This document shows, piece by piece, positions 17,709 to 33,567 of a DNA stretch of 64,000 nucleotides; positions within the stretch are counted from its first letter, which is position 1; each line of letters begins with the position of its first letter. A model generated the notes under the pieces. That model saw only the letters and a list, made by a program, of their open reading frames with translations, had not been told where the DNA came from and did not search any database. The DNA is taken from positions 1-64,000 of the forward strand of contig NZ_NFVA01000033.1 of assembly GCF_002264395.1 (NCBI RefSeq), in the 5' to 3' direction. Both the position numbers and the translations under genes were made by a program. Origin of the DNA: Paenibacillus sp. VTT E-133291. GTDB lineage: Bacteria > Bacillota > Bacilli > Paenibacillales > Paenibacillaceae.

Positions 17709-18722
17709 ATGAGACGCAAACGATTCACGTTCGCACTAATCTGTACGTTATGTTCTTCCATGTGGTTAAGTACAGTCCATGCTGAAAAAGTCTCTGACTT
17801 CGAGATGCAGACATCAGCTACTGAATCTGCTAATTCTACGTTCACCGTTACATTAAAGGGTAAAGATATTCAAGATTTATACGCATATGAAGCTAAATTT
17901 AATTTTGACCCGAAAGTGCTTGAGATTGTAAAAGCAGAAACGAAGATCAAAGGCTTTTCTGTATCTCCAATCGTTAAAAACAATGAAATTACGATTGCCC
18001 ATACCAAAATTGGAAATGTGAATGGTGATAAGGGTAATTTGGACATTGCCACGATTACCTTTAAAGCTAAAAGGGCTGGTACAACTGCAGTAAAATGGAC
18101 CGCATTAAAAGTTCTTGATCGTAATTTGAAAGATCAGGAATTCACCCCGAATCAATCCTCAACCTTTACCAAGATTTTCAGCGACATCGTCTCACATTGG
18201 GCGAAGCAAGATATCATGGAAATGGTCACTAAAGGAATTGTTGAAGGCATGGATGCCGACAGCTTTGCTCCGAATAATAACATCACTCGTGCACAATTTG
18301 CAGCTCTAATAGCTAGAGCATTAGATCTTACAGAAGGTTCTGGAAGTAATCCGTTTACGGATGTGAAATCAGGGGTTTGGTACGAAGATACGGTAAAGAA
18401 GGCTTATGCGGCCGGAATTATTAGTGGTTTGTCCAAGACGAAATTTGCTCCGGAAAAAAGCATTACTCGTGAAGAAATGACAACGATGCTGATGCGAGCG
18501 AAAGCTTATGCTTCCGGCGTAAAGGTCGAAAGTATGGTCTCAGATTCCACTACTACATTTAAAGATGATAGTAAAATAAGCCCGTGGGCTAAAGCGTCGG
18601 TGGGGTTTGCCTTGAAATCTGGATTAATGAAAGGTAGGACTCAGACTACATTTGCACCAAAAGAATCTGCTACAAGAGCGGAATCAGCCGCAGTTATCAA
18701 GCGATTGTTAAATTCCAAGTAA
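17709..18722 (+). CDS. Cohesin protein with three SLH domains (surface anchor)
   Basis: Secreted protein of 337 residues: signal peptide 1-25 ending TVHA, one cohesin-like module about 30-150, then three S-layer homology domains at about 157-205, 214-268 and 283-337 (for example HWAKQDIMEMVTKGIVEG and FAPEKSITREEMTTML). SLH domains bind pyruvylated wall polymer, so it should sit on the cell surface. The cohesin core resembles those of the enzymes downstream (LYAYEAKFNFDPKVLEIV) but lacks their near-invariant YAQD and TPGKLR motifs. There is no dockerin. Family knowledge predicts that it displays dockerin-bearing partners. It heads the enzyme cluster, which supports a role as anchoring scaffoldin. 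Binding is not shown, and the divergent cohesin might have a different specificity. Confidence 0.88.
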   Translation: MRRKRFTFALICTLCSSMWLSTVHAEKVSDFEMQTSATESANSTFTVTLKGKDIQDLYAYEAKFNFDPKVLEIVKAETKIKGFSVSPIVKNNEITIAHTKIGNVNGDKGNLDIATITFKAKRAGTTAVKWTALKVLDRNLKDQEFTPNQSSTFTKIFSDIVSHWAKQDIMEMVTKGIVEGMDADSFAPNNNITRAQFAALIARALDLTEGSGSNPFTDVKSGVWYEDTVKKAYAAGIISGLSKTKFAPEKSITREEMTTMLMRAKAYASGVKVESMVSDSTTTFKDDSKISPWAKASVGFALKSGLMKGRTQTTFAPKESATRAESAAVIKRLLNSK

Positions 18723-18735
18723 TACAAAAAAACAT

Positions 18736-18773
18736 ATAATGACGCACCTTCTTATGGAAGGAGGGCTCATTAT
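18736..18773 (+). other. Bulged hairpin between anchor and GH101 genes
   Basis: ATAATGA pairs with TCATTAT around an inner CCTTC/GAAGG stem. No T-run follows, so it is more likely an RNA processing or stability element, or a weak terminator, than a strong stop. The loop side contains GGAAGGAGGG and an ATG followed by only four codons (ACC TTT CGA TGT) before TAA. Confidence 0.4.
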
Positions 18774-18865
18774 GACCTTTCGATGTTAAAAACATACAAT
18801 TAAAGGAAATATGTGAATTTAAAATGTTCATTCTACTTATATTTAAGTGAAAAGAGGTCGTAGAG

Positions 18866-21800
18866 ATGAGAAAACGTTACAAAGCGTTTAGCTTACTATT
18901 GACGTTGTTGCTAGGGGTACAGATTGGCTTGCCATCGGCAGCCGTATTTGCAGCTCAAGAATCGGATGTGTATTTCAGAGATTATAATGATGGCAACATC
19001 AGCGGATGGACTCCAGCTAAGGGGACAACTACTTTTTCGGCGGATCAAGGTGCTGTTAAGGCGGTGACACAAGGGGTTGTTATTATAGCAGACCAAGATT
19101 CACCTCAGGTAGCTAACGCTGAATATGAGGTGAAGTTAAAGTTTAGCCAGCCTGCCACTCGATTTGGACTGGTCTACCGATTCGTCGATAGCAATAACTA
19201 CAATGTTATCCAATATGATGCGGGTACTTGGGGCTGGGATGCAATGAAAGGAGGAACGGAATCGTATGGAAATATTACGGCTCCTAGTTTTACTTTTGCT
19301 GCGGACCAACAGTATACCCTCAAATTGCGATATGAGAAGGATAGCATAAGTTTATCAATCGATGGCAACAACGTGCTTACGACGAGTCTTCCCTCTTTAT
19401 CGACAAGTGCAGGAAAGATTGGACTTCGCAGCTGGTTTAATAACAAGACCCTATGGATTGACGATGTGAAGGTAACTCCAATTGTATCCACGGATCCAGT
19501 ACCAAGGCCGATTACGATTACAGAAACTTTAAGCTCGGATACGATGAAGGTCGAAATCGATAAAGAATTCCCACGGGTTAAACAATACACATGGTTAGAC
19601 AGCGGCGCGGAAATGTATGGACAGTTAAATGGATTTAATGAAATAAAAATCAACGAGAAGTCTTATTTCGTTGTCGCTTCTGATTTTAGTAAAAAAGCAG
19701 CAGATGCCACACATGGTGAGATTGCAGCCTACACAATTCAGATTCCAGAAATTAAAGTGAACCTCAAAGTTGAAATGGAGGTTCAGGATAACATTCTTCA
19801 GTTCAAAGTGGCCAGCATCGAAGAGAATGGTACCGAAAAAGTGAAGACCATTGGCTTCCCGAATCATGACCTTGTTTCTGTCATTGGAACTCAGCCTACA
19901 GCGCAGGAAACGGCCGTTCGCATAACTGGTGGCTGGAACATTGTACAGGACGAATTTAACAACATTAAGACGCAAGTAGCAGACGTTAGTGGGAGCCGTA
20001 CCTATGCCTTCGTTAACTCTGACGTCTTAGCTGCGAGTGTAATTACGAATGTAGTAAACGGCTATGATAAGGTGCGTGTTAAGGTAGGCGATGATACGGC
20101 GCTCCATACGAAAAAAGCAACAATATCGGGAGGATCATGGGTTTATCGTGGAATTGCAGTGCTCGATCCGGAACCTCTGCCTTGGGCTAAAGTTGTACTG
20201 ACACCAGATGCGAATGGAGACAACGTTGTGGACTGGCAAGATGGGGCCATTGTATATCGTCAGAATACGGATGCTCCAACCGGCAGTGAAATGATAAGGG
20301 ACAATATCTCTTATATCAGCATGAATATCGGATCTACTACAACTTCACCGTTCTTGCGTGCTTTTGATAATGCGAAGAAGATCTCTAATCTCACGGATGG
20401 CTTTGGACAGCTGATTCTATTCAAAGGATATCAAGCGGAAGGTCATGATGACTCTCACCCGGATTACGGCGGTCATATCGGTATTCGTCAGGGTGGAGAG
20501 AAGGATTTTAATTATATTTTGAGTGAAGGAAAGAAATACAATATCCGCGGCGGTGTACACATTAACGCAACAGAATACGCGCTGGATGCTTTCGGCACCA
20601 AAATGGAAAATATGAATCAGCCTTTGAGTAAAGGCTGGGGCTGGCTGGATCAAACATTCTATGTTAACAAAACCAAAGATGTGGAATCCGGTGAATTAAA
20701 AAGACGTCTGGATATGCTGAAAAGCGACACAGGCGACAACCTTTCCTTTGTATATGTGGATGTATATGACGGTGCCGATTATAATGCGAAGAAACTCGCA
20801 GATTATATCAACGGTAACGGCTGGATGCTCGGAACAGAATTTGCAGGACCTCTGTTTGAGCAGGCCTCTTGGGTTCACTGGGGAACAGATCCGGGGTACC
20901 CGAACCAAGGTGACGATAGTAAAGTTACCCGTTTCCTGCGGAATCAATCGCTGGATGGCTTCTTAACAACCCCTTTACTGAAAGGGAATAAGCAGGTAGG
21001 CGTGGGTTACTGGCAAAACAGTGCTCCATTCTACAGCTACCAATCAACAAGTGCGGCATTCTTCAATCACAATCTACCAACAAAATATATGCAGCATTTC
21101 CCGATTATCAAGATGACCGATAACCGCATTGACTTTGCAGAGAAGGTTGTAGTTGAACGTAAGCAGGACGGTAAGATTCATTTAAGTAAGGATGGACTTG
21201 AAATCGCTATCATGACAGATAGCAGCAACATTAGTGACAGTACGGTCTTTATTCCATGGAGTCCTGAGACAGAGGATAAAATCTATCACTGGAATCCAGC
21301 GGGTGGCCAAACGACTTGGAGTCTTCCAGAATCATGGAGTAACGTAACGTCGGCACAGTTATATAAGCTGACAGATTTGGGACGTGAGCATGTTGGCAGT
21401 GTAGAAGTAACTGGAGGTAAGGTCACACTTACAGCGCAGCCGGGGATTGGTTATGCCCTGTATAAGACAACAGCTGCTGAAGAGCCGGAAATGGTATGGG
21501 GCGAAGGGAGTTCGGTTAAAGATCCGGGCTTTGACAGCCAAACATTCGGAAACTGGAAGAAATCTTCCACAGCTGCAAGTGATGATCACATTAAATTTGT
21601 GAAGAACAGTAACGCCGATGACCAGCTTCAAGTGAAGGGTCCTGGTGATGCAGTAATTCAGCAGGAGATGACCGGACTTACACCGGGCAAGACGTATTCT
21701 GCATCAGTATGGGTGAAAGTAGATGGAAAACGCACTGTGGAAATCGCTGTGAAGCAAGGGGCTGACAAGGTTGTCAATACACTGGATAACACGGAGCATG

Positions 21801-24022
21801 GCTTTTTAGCCCAGCAGCATAAATATGTGAGCACGAATTTCCAGCGGATTAAGGTTACCTTTGATGCGGTAAGTGAGACCGCCAATCTCTATTTAAATGT
21901 AGAAGATGGAAGTTCGACTGTAACCTTTGACGATGTGAGAGTATGGGAGAATCCAACCAAAACTGACGCAGGTAATTCTGTATTGTTCGAGGATTTCGAG
22001 AACGTTGATGAGGGCTGGGGTCCCTTCGTTTATTCTAAAATAGGTCCGGTTCGTACGCATTTAGTTGAAAAAGGCGACAATCAGATCATGACTTATGTTC
22101 TGGATGGTAATTGGTCGCTTAAAACGAATGAAGATGCAACAGGTGAATGGCTACGTACATTGCCTCACACGCTCCGAATGAAGGAGGATAACCGCTACCA
22201 TCTGACGATGGACTACAATTCAGATGAGACGGATATGTACACAGTGGCTGTTCGAGTGAAGGAGAATGGGGTAGTTCGTGATCTGGTTAGTGAGAATTTG
22301 AAAGAAGGACGCGACACGCTGGATCTATCTTTTACAACCGAAGGGGTGAAAGATGCCTATCTGGCTATTATCAAAAACAAGCTGAATAGTCAGAAGGAGT
22401 TAACCGGTACGCTGGTGGTCGATAACATTCGCGTCGATGATGAGGGTGCGATCATTCCGGAGGAAGGTGTACTTGTTTCGACTATTACATTAACGCCAAA
22501 TAAGATGGATCTGAACAAAGGAGAGTCTAGTTCCGTTAGCGCTCTGGTTAAACCAGCAAATGCGCATGACCGGACACTGCTCTGGACTTCTGACCACCCG
22601 GAAATTGTATCCGTGGATCAGGCCGGAAAAGTTACTGCACTTCAAGCCGGTACGGCGGTCATTACTGCTACCGCAAAAGATGGAAGTAAAAAAAGTGCAA
22701 CCTTGACGATTAATGTGTATATGCCTAACACGCAAATTCCACAATCACAAATGACTGCAACGGCGAGTAGCTTCCAGCCTGGAGGTGAAGCGAGTCTTGC
22801 ACTCGATGGAGATATGTCTACAATCTGGCATACGAAATGGACCCCGGCACACTTACCGGAATCCATTACTTTGGACCTCGGAGGCAAATATAACATTAAT
22901 CAATTCAATTATTCACCTAGAGTATCTGGAACCAATGGAACGATTACAAGCTATAACCTGTACACGAGTGTTGACGGAACGAATTTCACAAAAATGGCAG
23001 AAGGATCATGGTCACTCGATCAGACCACAAAAATTGATCGCTTTACAGCTGTAGAAGCAACACATTTGAGACTTGAGGCTATAGAAGGCGTGGGTACCTT
23101 CGCATCTGCTGCAGAACTCAATGTGTTCAAGACGGAGGATGAGGCAGAGGCAGTAAAAGTCACAGGCGTCGTTATGGATAAAGAACGGCTGGAGATTAAA
23201 GTAGGCAGCACGGGCGAATTGAACGCTGCGATAAAGCCTCTGAATGCTTCGAATAAAAAAGTGCTCTGGAGCAGCAGTGATGAAGCTGTAGCAACCGTTG
23301 AACAGCAAGACGATCATGCTCTTGTTAGGGGATTGAAAGCAGGCGAAGCCGTAATTACGGCAACAACAATGGATGGGGGCTTCGCTGCAACCAGCCGGGT
23401 TATCGTATCTGAAACAGATGGCGAGTTAAAATCTTCCTCCACTTTGACAGCGCCAAGTCAAGTTCAGCCAGGAGAAGTGTTCAAAGTCCAATATGGACTA
23501 CGGAATCTGTCTGATAAGATTTTTGCGCAGGACATCGCCCTAGAATATGCCGCGGATGTTATGGATTTCGTTGAGGCACGTTCGTTAATTAGTGGGGTAA
23601 GCGTTATTGATTCAATCAACAGCACGCCAGGTAAACTTCGCTTTATTGTAGCAAGTGAAGGTGCGACCCATGGAGTTAGTAACAGTGCAGACGTGCTCGA
23701 ATTAATCTTTAAAGCGAAGGAAGTTAGCCAAACGGTGAATGGGGCAATTGCTGTTAAGAGTGCAATTATTTCAGATGATCAGGGTAAAGAAATTTCGGCA
23801 GCGAACTCTTCCGTAAATATCGAGATTGGTAAGAAAGGAACGCAAGGAGACATCAACGGTGACGGTAAAATAACGATCGGGGATCTGGCAATGGTTGCAG
23901 CGCAGTATGGCAAGACTACAGCAAGCCCTGATTGGGAGAAAGCGAAGAAAGCAGATATGGACGGTGACGGCAAAGTAGGATTGGAAGATTTGGTTATTGT
24001 AGCTCGCAAAATTGTAGAGTAA
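18866..24022 (+). CDS. GH101 endo-alpha-N-acetylgalactosaminidase with cohesin and dockerin
   Basis: Secreted enzyme of 1718 residues predicted to release Gal-beta-1,3-GalNAc (core 1) from Ser/Thr of mucin-type glycoproteins. Layout: signal peptide 1-30; jelly-roll domain 33-205; GH101 catalytic region about 215-870, with putative nucleophile Asp632 in YVDVYDG and acid/base Glu658 in GTEFAG; two carbohydrate-binding-like beta modules 875-1185; Ig-like Big2 1200-1285; CBM32 1290-1422 containing WHTKW; second Big2 1430-1515; cohesin 1522-1655 (FAQDI, TPGKLRFIVASEG); dockerin 1660-1718 with two calcium loops, starting GDINGDGKITIGDL. Residue roles are assigned by resemblance to the pneumococcal GH101 enzyme. 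RBS AAGAGG precedes ATG 18866. A strong terminator follows the gene. Family assignment is confident; polymer formation through its own cohesin and dockerin is inferred. Confidence 0.93.
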   Translation: MRKRYKAFSLLLTLLLGVQIGLPSAAVFAAQESDVYFRDYNDGNISGWTPAKGTTTFSADQGAVKAVTQGVVIIADQDSPQVANAEYEVKLKFSQPATRFGLVYRFVDSNNYNVIQYDAGTWGWDAMKGGTESYGNITAPSFTFAADQQYTLKLRYEKDSISLSIDGNNVLTTSLPSLSTSAGKIGLRSWFNNKTLWIDDVKVTPIVSTDPVPRPITITETLSSDTMKVEIDKEFPRVKQYTWLDSGAEMYGQLNGFNEIKINEKSYFVVASDFSKKAADATHGEIAAYTIQIPEIKVNLKVEMEVQDNILQFKVASIEENGTEKVKTIGFPNHDLVSVIGTQPTAQETAVRITGGWNIVQDEFNNIKTQVADVSGSRTYAFVNSDVLAASVITNVVNGYDKVRVKVGDDTALHTKKATISGGSWVYRGIAVLDPEPLPWAKVVLTPDANGDNVVDWQDGAIVYRQNTDAPTGSEMIRDNISYISMNIGSTTTSPFLRAFDNAKKISNLTDGFGQLILFKGYQAEGHDDSHPDYGGHIGIRQGGEKDFNYILSEGKKYNIRGGVHINATEYALDAFGTKMENMNQPLSKGWGWLDQTFYVNKTKDVESGELKRRLDMLKSDTGDNLSFVYVDVYDGADYNAKKLADYINGNGWMLGTEFAGPLFEQASWVHWGTDPGYPNQGDDSKVTRFLRNQSLDGFLTTPLLKGNKQVGVGYWQNSAPFYSYQSTSAAFFNHNLPTKYMQHFPIIKMTDNRIDFAEKVVVERKQDGKIHLSKDGLEIAIMTDSSNISDSTVFIPWSPETEDKIYHWNPAGGQTTWSLPESWSNVTSAQLYKLTDLGREHVGSVEVTGGKVTLTAQPGIGYALYKTTAAEEPEMVWGEGSSVKDPGFDSQTFGNWKKSSTAASDDHIKFVKNSNADDQLQVKGPGDAVIQQEMTGLTPGKTYSASVWVKVDGKRTVEIAVKQGADKVVNTLDNTEHGFLAQQHKYVSTNFQRIKVTFDAVSETANLYLNVEDGSSTVTFDDVRVWENPTKTDAGNSVLFEDFENVDEGWGPFVYSKIGPVRTHLVEKGDNQIMTYVLDGNWSLKTNEDATGEWLRTLPHTLRMKEDNRYHLTMDYNSDETDMYTVAVRVKENGVVRDLVSENLKEGRDTLDLSFTTEGVKDAYLAIIKNKLNSQKELTGTLVVDNIRVDDEGAIIPEEGVLVSTITLTPNKMDLNKGESSSVSALVKPANAHDRTLLWTSDHPEIVSVDQAGKVTALQAGTAVITATAKDGSKKSATLTINVYMPNTQIPQSQMTATASSFQPGGEASLALDGDMSTIWHTKWTPAHLPESITLDLGGKYNINQFNYSPRVSGTNGTITSYNLYTSVDGTNFTKMAEGSWSLDQTTKIDRFTAVEATHLRLEAIEGVGTFASAAELNVFKTEDEAEAVKVTGVVMDKERLEIKVGSTGELNAAIKPLNASNKKVLWSSSDEAVATVEQQDDHALVRGLKAGEAVITATTMDGGFAATSRVIVSETDGELKSSSTLTAPSQVQPGEVFKVQYGLRNLSDKIFAQDIALEYAADVMDFVEARSLISGVSVIDSINSTPGKLRFIVASEGATHGVSNSADVLELIFKAKEVSQTVNGAIAVKSAIISDDQGKEISAANSSVNIEIGKKGTQGDINGDGKITIGDLAMVAAQYGKTTASPDWEKAKKADMDGDGKVGLEDLVIVARKIVE

Positions 24023-24035
24023 TCAAGATCATAGG

Positions 24036-24081
24036 CCAGGTACATGTGTGAGTAACTAAACATGATGTACCTGGTTTTTTT
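24036..24081 (+). terminator. Intrinsic terminator inside the enzyme cluster
   Basis: CCAGGTACAT (24036-24045) pairs with ATGTACCTGG (24065-24074) and is followed by seven T. It lies between GH101 and the next enzyme, only 35 bases before that gene's start. Downstream genes therefore need readthrough or a promoter squeezed into 24082-24110, where none is evident. Confidence 0.85.
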
Positions 24082-24115
24082 CAAAAGGGATGATTTGACT
24101 CGTAGGAGGATGAAG

Positions 24116-27100
24116 ATGAAAAAATGGTTGTACGGCTTTACAGTTTTTTGTCTAGTGCTTTACTCTATTCCACTACAATTTGCAGCAGCGGCTGAAGCTG
24201 AGAACGCTAAACCAAAAGTGATACCAAGTTTACAAGAGTGGACTGGCGGTAGTGGTTCCTTCAAGATGACTGACAATTCCAGAATCGTAATCCCCACGAG
24301 TGAATGTTTATGTGAACTACCAGCTACCGCAGAGGTCTTTCAAGAGGATCTTAAAGAATTAACTGGATACGATTTACCAATTGTTCAAAATAAGCCTGCT
24401 TCTAAAGGGGACTTCCTGCTTAGGCTCGATAAGACAGCTGATGATTCGATTGGCAAGGAGGGCTACTACTTTGAAGTAGGAGATTATGTGGAAATACATG
24501 CAAACACCGAGACCGGTGTGTTCTATGGAACAAGAACGGCACTACAGATTTTGGAGCAAGATCCTGAGAAGACCAGCATTGTAAAAGGGGTAGCGAAGGA
24601 TTTTCCTAAGTATGGAGAACGCGGTTTTATGCTTGATGTAGGACGCAAGTTTTTCACGTTAGACTTCCTGAAGGATTACGCTAAATTTATGTCCTATTAC
24701 AAAATGAATGATTTCCAGCTTCATTTGAACGATAACGAAATTTTTAAGGATAACAGCCGGGAGCATTGGAACAAATATACGGCTTTTCGTTTAGAAAGTA
24801 CCAAATACCCGGAATTAACGGCAAAGGATGGTTACTACACGAAACAGGATATGCGTGAATTGCAGGACATCGCCAAAATACGGGGACTTAACATCACACC
24901 GGAAATTGATACCCCCAGTCATGCTCTTTCATTTACAAAGGTTAGACCAGATCTGGTTAAGGATAATTTGCCTGTCGATCATCTGGATATTACACGTCAG
25001 GAAACGGTCGATTTCATCAAGGATGTGTGGGACGAATATTTAGATGGGGAATGGTTTGATTCAGAAACGGTTCATTTTGGAGGCGATGAATTCGCACCTA
25101 ATGATCGGACTACTTTTGAGAAGTATCGCGAGTTTCTGAACACGATGAATGAACACATGAAGAGTAAGGGGAAGAAATCAAGAATGTGGGGCAGCTTGAG
25201 TGCATTCCCAGGTACAACGGTTGTTGATAAGGATATTGCTGTAAACGCCTGGAATAACGGATGGCAAGATCCAGTGGCATCGGTGAGAGATGGATTCAAA
25301 ATTATTAATACGGTTGATTCCACGCTCTACATTGTACCGAAAGCTGGATATTACCATGATTATCTGGATTCACAATGGTTGTTTAATAACTGGGACCCTA
25401 CGAACTTTGGTGGAAGCACGAAGCTGCAGGAGGGTGATCCGAACCTGCTCGGTGCGATGTTCGGGACTTGGAACGATATGATGGGCAAGAAAGTCAGTGA
25501 GGCGGATGTCCACGACCGTGTGAAGAAAGCGATGCCTGTCCTTGCGGAAAAAATGTGGAGAGGCCAGTCCACGGACAGCACATTCACCGAGTTCCAGCAG
25601 TTGTCAGTGAAGCTAGGTGAGGGTCCTGGAACGAATTTATTACATGAAGTGAATACGGTCGGTGATCTTGTTGTTCATTATCCATTTGAAGACGGCGCGC
25701 TGACGGTTCCTGATCAGTCCGGAAATTCTTATGATGCTACATTAGGAAATGGCGTTACTCGAGTGGCTGAAGGAAAGACAGGAAAAAGCGTGCGGTTTGC
25801 AGGGGCCACAGATCATATTCAAACACCGCTCTCAATAAAGGGCTTCCCTTGGACGGTCTCCACATGGGTTAAGCTTGATGATCAACAAGAAGCGGATGAG
25901 AAGATTCTGATGGAATCCGAATATGGTGCACTTAAGCTGAAGCAGAAAGGGACACCAAATGCCGGATTCACCCGAGAGGGCTATGATTACAGCTTTAACG
26001 CAGCGATTCCTGTTGGGCGGTGGGTTCATGTTGCCTTCAGAGGAGATCTAAATGGAACCTCCCTGTATATCGACGGGGATTTAAAAGGTTCTGTTGCTGT
26101 AACGAGCATGCTACCTGCGGCTATAATCGGCAGCTCATCCAAAGCATTCACTGGACGATTGGATGAATTTAAGATTTTTAATCGGGTGCTGTCCGGTAAA
26201 AAAATTGCGGAGGAAGCAGGATCACCCGCTTGGACCATCAATTTAGCTGCGCACAAAACAGCAGTAGCTTCTTCCGTCGAGGTACCTCAATTTCCGGCTA
26301 GTCTTGTAGTGGATGAGGTTGATACGGGTGCTTCACGCTGGTCCTCTAAATATACCGACAACGAGTGGATCTATATTGATTTAGGCCAAAGTACAGACAT
26401 TAGCAAGGTTATTTTCAAGTGGGAAAGTGCTTATGCCAAAGGCTATAAAGTTCAAGTATCCGATAATGCGGAGAATTGGCGGGACGTTTATACGACTAAC
26501 GCAGGCGTTGGCGGAGTAGAGATTGTCAAATTCCCAACTGAACAAGCGAGATATGTTCGAATGTTAGGTACGAAGCGAGCGGGAACCTACGGTTACTCCA
26601 TGTATGAATTTGAAGTCTACGCTCCTAACCCAGATGATCCTGTAGAAGTTCCAGCGCCTGTGAGATATTCAGCAAGCTTTGAGAATAACTCGCTCGAAGG
26701 TTGGGAGCATGTCATCGGTAAAGGTGTTGGACGTATGGAGCTTGTGGAAGCACCTGATCAAGCAGGTGAGCATGCCGTTAAGTTCACCTCGAATAGTGTA
26801 AATAATCTGTTTATCGATCAGCAATCTCCGATCATTGGAGATGGTGAGCTCGAGTTTAAGATTACACCGCAGAGTGATGTTATCCGAACGGGTGTTATTT
26901 TACGCTATCTCAATAATGACGCTTGGGCTTCTATAGGCTTTGATCAAGGGGCTTGGTATTGGGTGAACGCTCAGGATTCCTATGGTTTATTAACCAATGC
27001 CCAGGACGCACAATTGAAAAAAGGTAAGACATCGACCGTAAAAGTGAAGTTTGAAGGGAAACATGTAACGCTGATTGTCAATGGAACGACCTATTTTGAG

Positions 27101-28084
27101 GCATCAATTGCGCAGATCCCAACAGATGCAGGGAAAATGGGAGCTAGAGTATTTGGTCCATCAGTTACCGTGTTTGATAATTTTATGTACAGCAATAACG
27201 TTCCTGAAGTTCCGGTAACCGGTATCAAGCTGGATAAAGCTGAGCTTTCGATGAAGACCGGAGAAACACAAACGTTAAGCGCGACACTTCAACCGGGAAA
27301 TGCAACGAATAAACAGGTGACTTGGAGCAGCAGCGATGAAGCTGTTGCGACTGTTCAAGTTCAAGGCGGGAAAGCAGTCGTAACTGCGTTAAAGGCAGGA
27401 ACTGCTGATATTACTGCAAGTACCGTATCCGGAGGATATAAAGCGGTGAGTAAGATTACAGTGGTAAGGGAGGTTTTAGATGAAGCAGCAACAAGCTTAG
27501 CTGCTCTGCAAACCGTTCCTTATGGTCAGAATTTCGATATAACGTTAGGCCTACACAATGTTACAGAGGCGGTGTATGCACAAGATATCACGATTGCATT
27601 CGACGCTTCACTAATGGATTATGTATCCGCTAATGCGTTGGTGGACGGCGTGGGTATCCTTGAGACGAAGAATACTGAAGGCATTGTGCGTCTGATTCTG
27701 GCTAGTCAAGGTTCAGGGAGTGCGATTAAAGGGAATGTTGAAGTAGCAAAGATTACCTTTAAAGCTAAGGATCTGACAGAACCCCAAACCGGACAGATTG
27801 CTGTAAAGCGTGCAACGCTTGGGGATAGCGAAGGACAGGAAATAAGCGCAGCCACTTCCTCGGTTCAGGTGAAGTTCACCACATCAACAGTGCCAGAGCT
27901 TTCTAAGGATTTGAATGGTGATGGCAAAGTCAGCATCGGCGATCTGGCTATTGTCGCCGCTAACTACGGTAAGACTTCAGCCGACCCAGATTGGGATAAG
28001 GCGAAACGGGCAGACATCAATAGTGACGGCAAGGTCGATCTGACGGACCTGGTGCTTATAGCTAAAGACATTGTTATTGAATAA
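24116..28084 (+). CDS. Secreted GH20 hexosaminidase or lacto-N-biosidase with cohesin and dockerin
   Basis: Secreted enzyme of about 1322 residues: signal peptide 1-25; GH20b domain about 35-165; GH20 barrel about 167-500 with catalytic pair Asp324-Glu325 in HFGGDEF; LamG-type jelly roll 520-695; CBM32 705-838; a second jelly-roll module 848-1030; Big2 1035-1118; cohesin 1125-1255 (YAQDITIAF); dockerin 1262-1322 ([13 protein letters not shown]). It should remove terminal beta-GlcNAc/GalNAc, or lacto-N-biose if it is biosidase-like; EIDTPSHALSFTKVRPDL recalls the latter group, but I cannot decide. TAGGAGG (24103-24109) supports ATG 24116; an earlier in-frame start would contain the terminator at 24036-24081. 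Unlike the GH20 at 7117 it is exported and carries the assembly cassette. Confidence 0.9.
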   Translation: MKKWLYGFTVFCLVLYSIPLQFAAAAEAENAKPKVIPSLQEWTGGSGSFKMTDNSRIVIPTSECLCELPATAEVFQEDLKELTGYDLPIVQNKPASKGDFLLRLDKTADDSIGKEGYYFEVGDYVEIHANTETGVFYGTRTALQILEQDPEKTSIVKGVAKDFPKYGERGFMLDVGRKFFTLDFLKDYAKFMSYYKMNDFQLHLNDNEIFKDNSREHWNKYTAFRLESTKYPELTAKDGYYTKQDMRELQDIAKIRGLNITPEIDTPSHALSFTKVRPDLVKDNLPVDHLDITRQETVDFIKDVWDEYLDGEWFDSETVHFGGDEFAPNDRTTFEKYREFLNTMNEHMKSKGKKSRMWGSLSAFPGTTVVDKDIAVNAWNNGWQDPVASVRDGFKIINTVDSTLYIVPKAGYYHDYLDSQWLFNNWDPTNFGGSTKLQEGDPNLLGAMFGTWNDMMGKKVSEADVHDRVKKAMPVLAEKMWRGQSTDSTFTEFQQLSVKLGEGPGTNLLHEVNTVGDLVVHYPFEDGALTVPDQSGNSYDATLGNGVTRVAEGKTGKSVRFAGATDHIQTPLSIKGFPWTVSTWVKLDDQQEADEKILMESEYGALKLKQKGTPNAGFTREGYDYSFNAAIPVGRWVHVAFRGDLNGTSLYIDGDLKGSVAVTSMLPAAIIGSSSKAFTGRLDEFKIFNRVLSGKKIAEEAGSPAWTINLAAHKTAVASSVEVPQFPASLVVDEVDTGASRWSSKYTDNEWIYIDLGQSTDISKVIFKWESAYAKGYKVQVSDNAENWRDVYTTNAGVGGVEIVKFPTEQARYVRMLGTKRAGTYGYSMYEFEVYAPNPDDPVEVPAPVRYSASFENNSLEGWEHVIGKGVGRMELVEAPDQAGEHAVKFTSNSVNNLFIDQQSPIIGDGELEFKITPQSDVIRTGVILRYLNNDAWASIGFDQGAWYWVNAQDSYGLLTNAQDAQLKKGKTSTVKVKFEGKHVTLIVNGTTYFEASIAQIPTDAGKMGARVFGPSVTVFDNFMYSNNVPEVPVTGIKLDKAELSMKTGETQTLSATLQPGNATNKQVTWSSSDEAVATVQVQGGKAVVTALKAGTADITASTVSGGYKAVSKITVVREVLDEAATSLAALQTVPYGQNFDITLGLHNVTEAVYAQDITIAFDASLMDYVSANALVDGVGILETKNTEGIVRLILASQGSGSAIKGNVEVAKITFKAKDLTEPQTGQIAVKRATLGDSEGQEISAATSSVQVKFTTSTVPELSKDLNGDGKVSIGDLAIVAANYGKTSADPDWDKAKRADINSDGKVDLTDLVLIAKDIVIE

Positions 28085-28108
28085 AGGTTGTATTATCTCT
28101 CTTATTAA

Positions 28109-33538
<5,430 letters not shown>

Positions 33539-33567
33539 TAAACGAAGACCAATAGCAACATGAATCT

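Noticed and set aside
17709..18722. Reading the first module of the SLH protein as a plain Ig-like domain
   Set aside because: The cohesin pattern YAYEAKFNFDPKVLEIV, the size of about 120 residues and the genomic context support cohesin, though it is divergent.
24062..24115. N-terminal extension of the secreted GH20 protein
   Set aside because: It lies inside the terminator at 24036-24081; the ribosome site and signal peptide fit the start at 24116.
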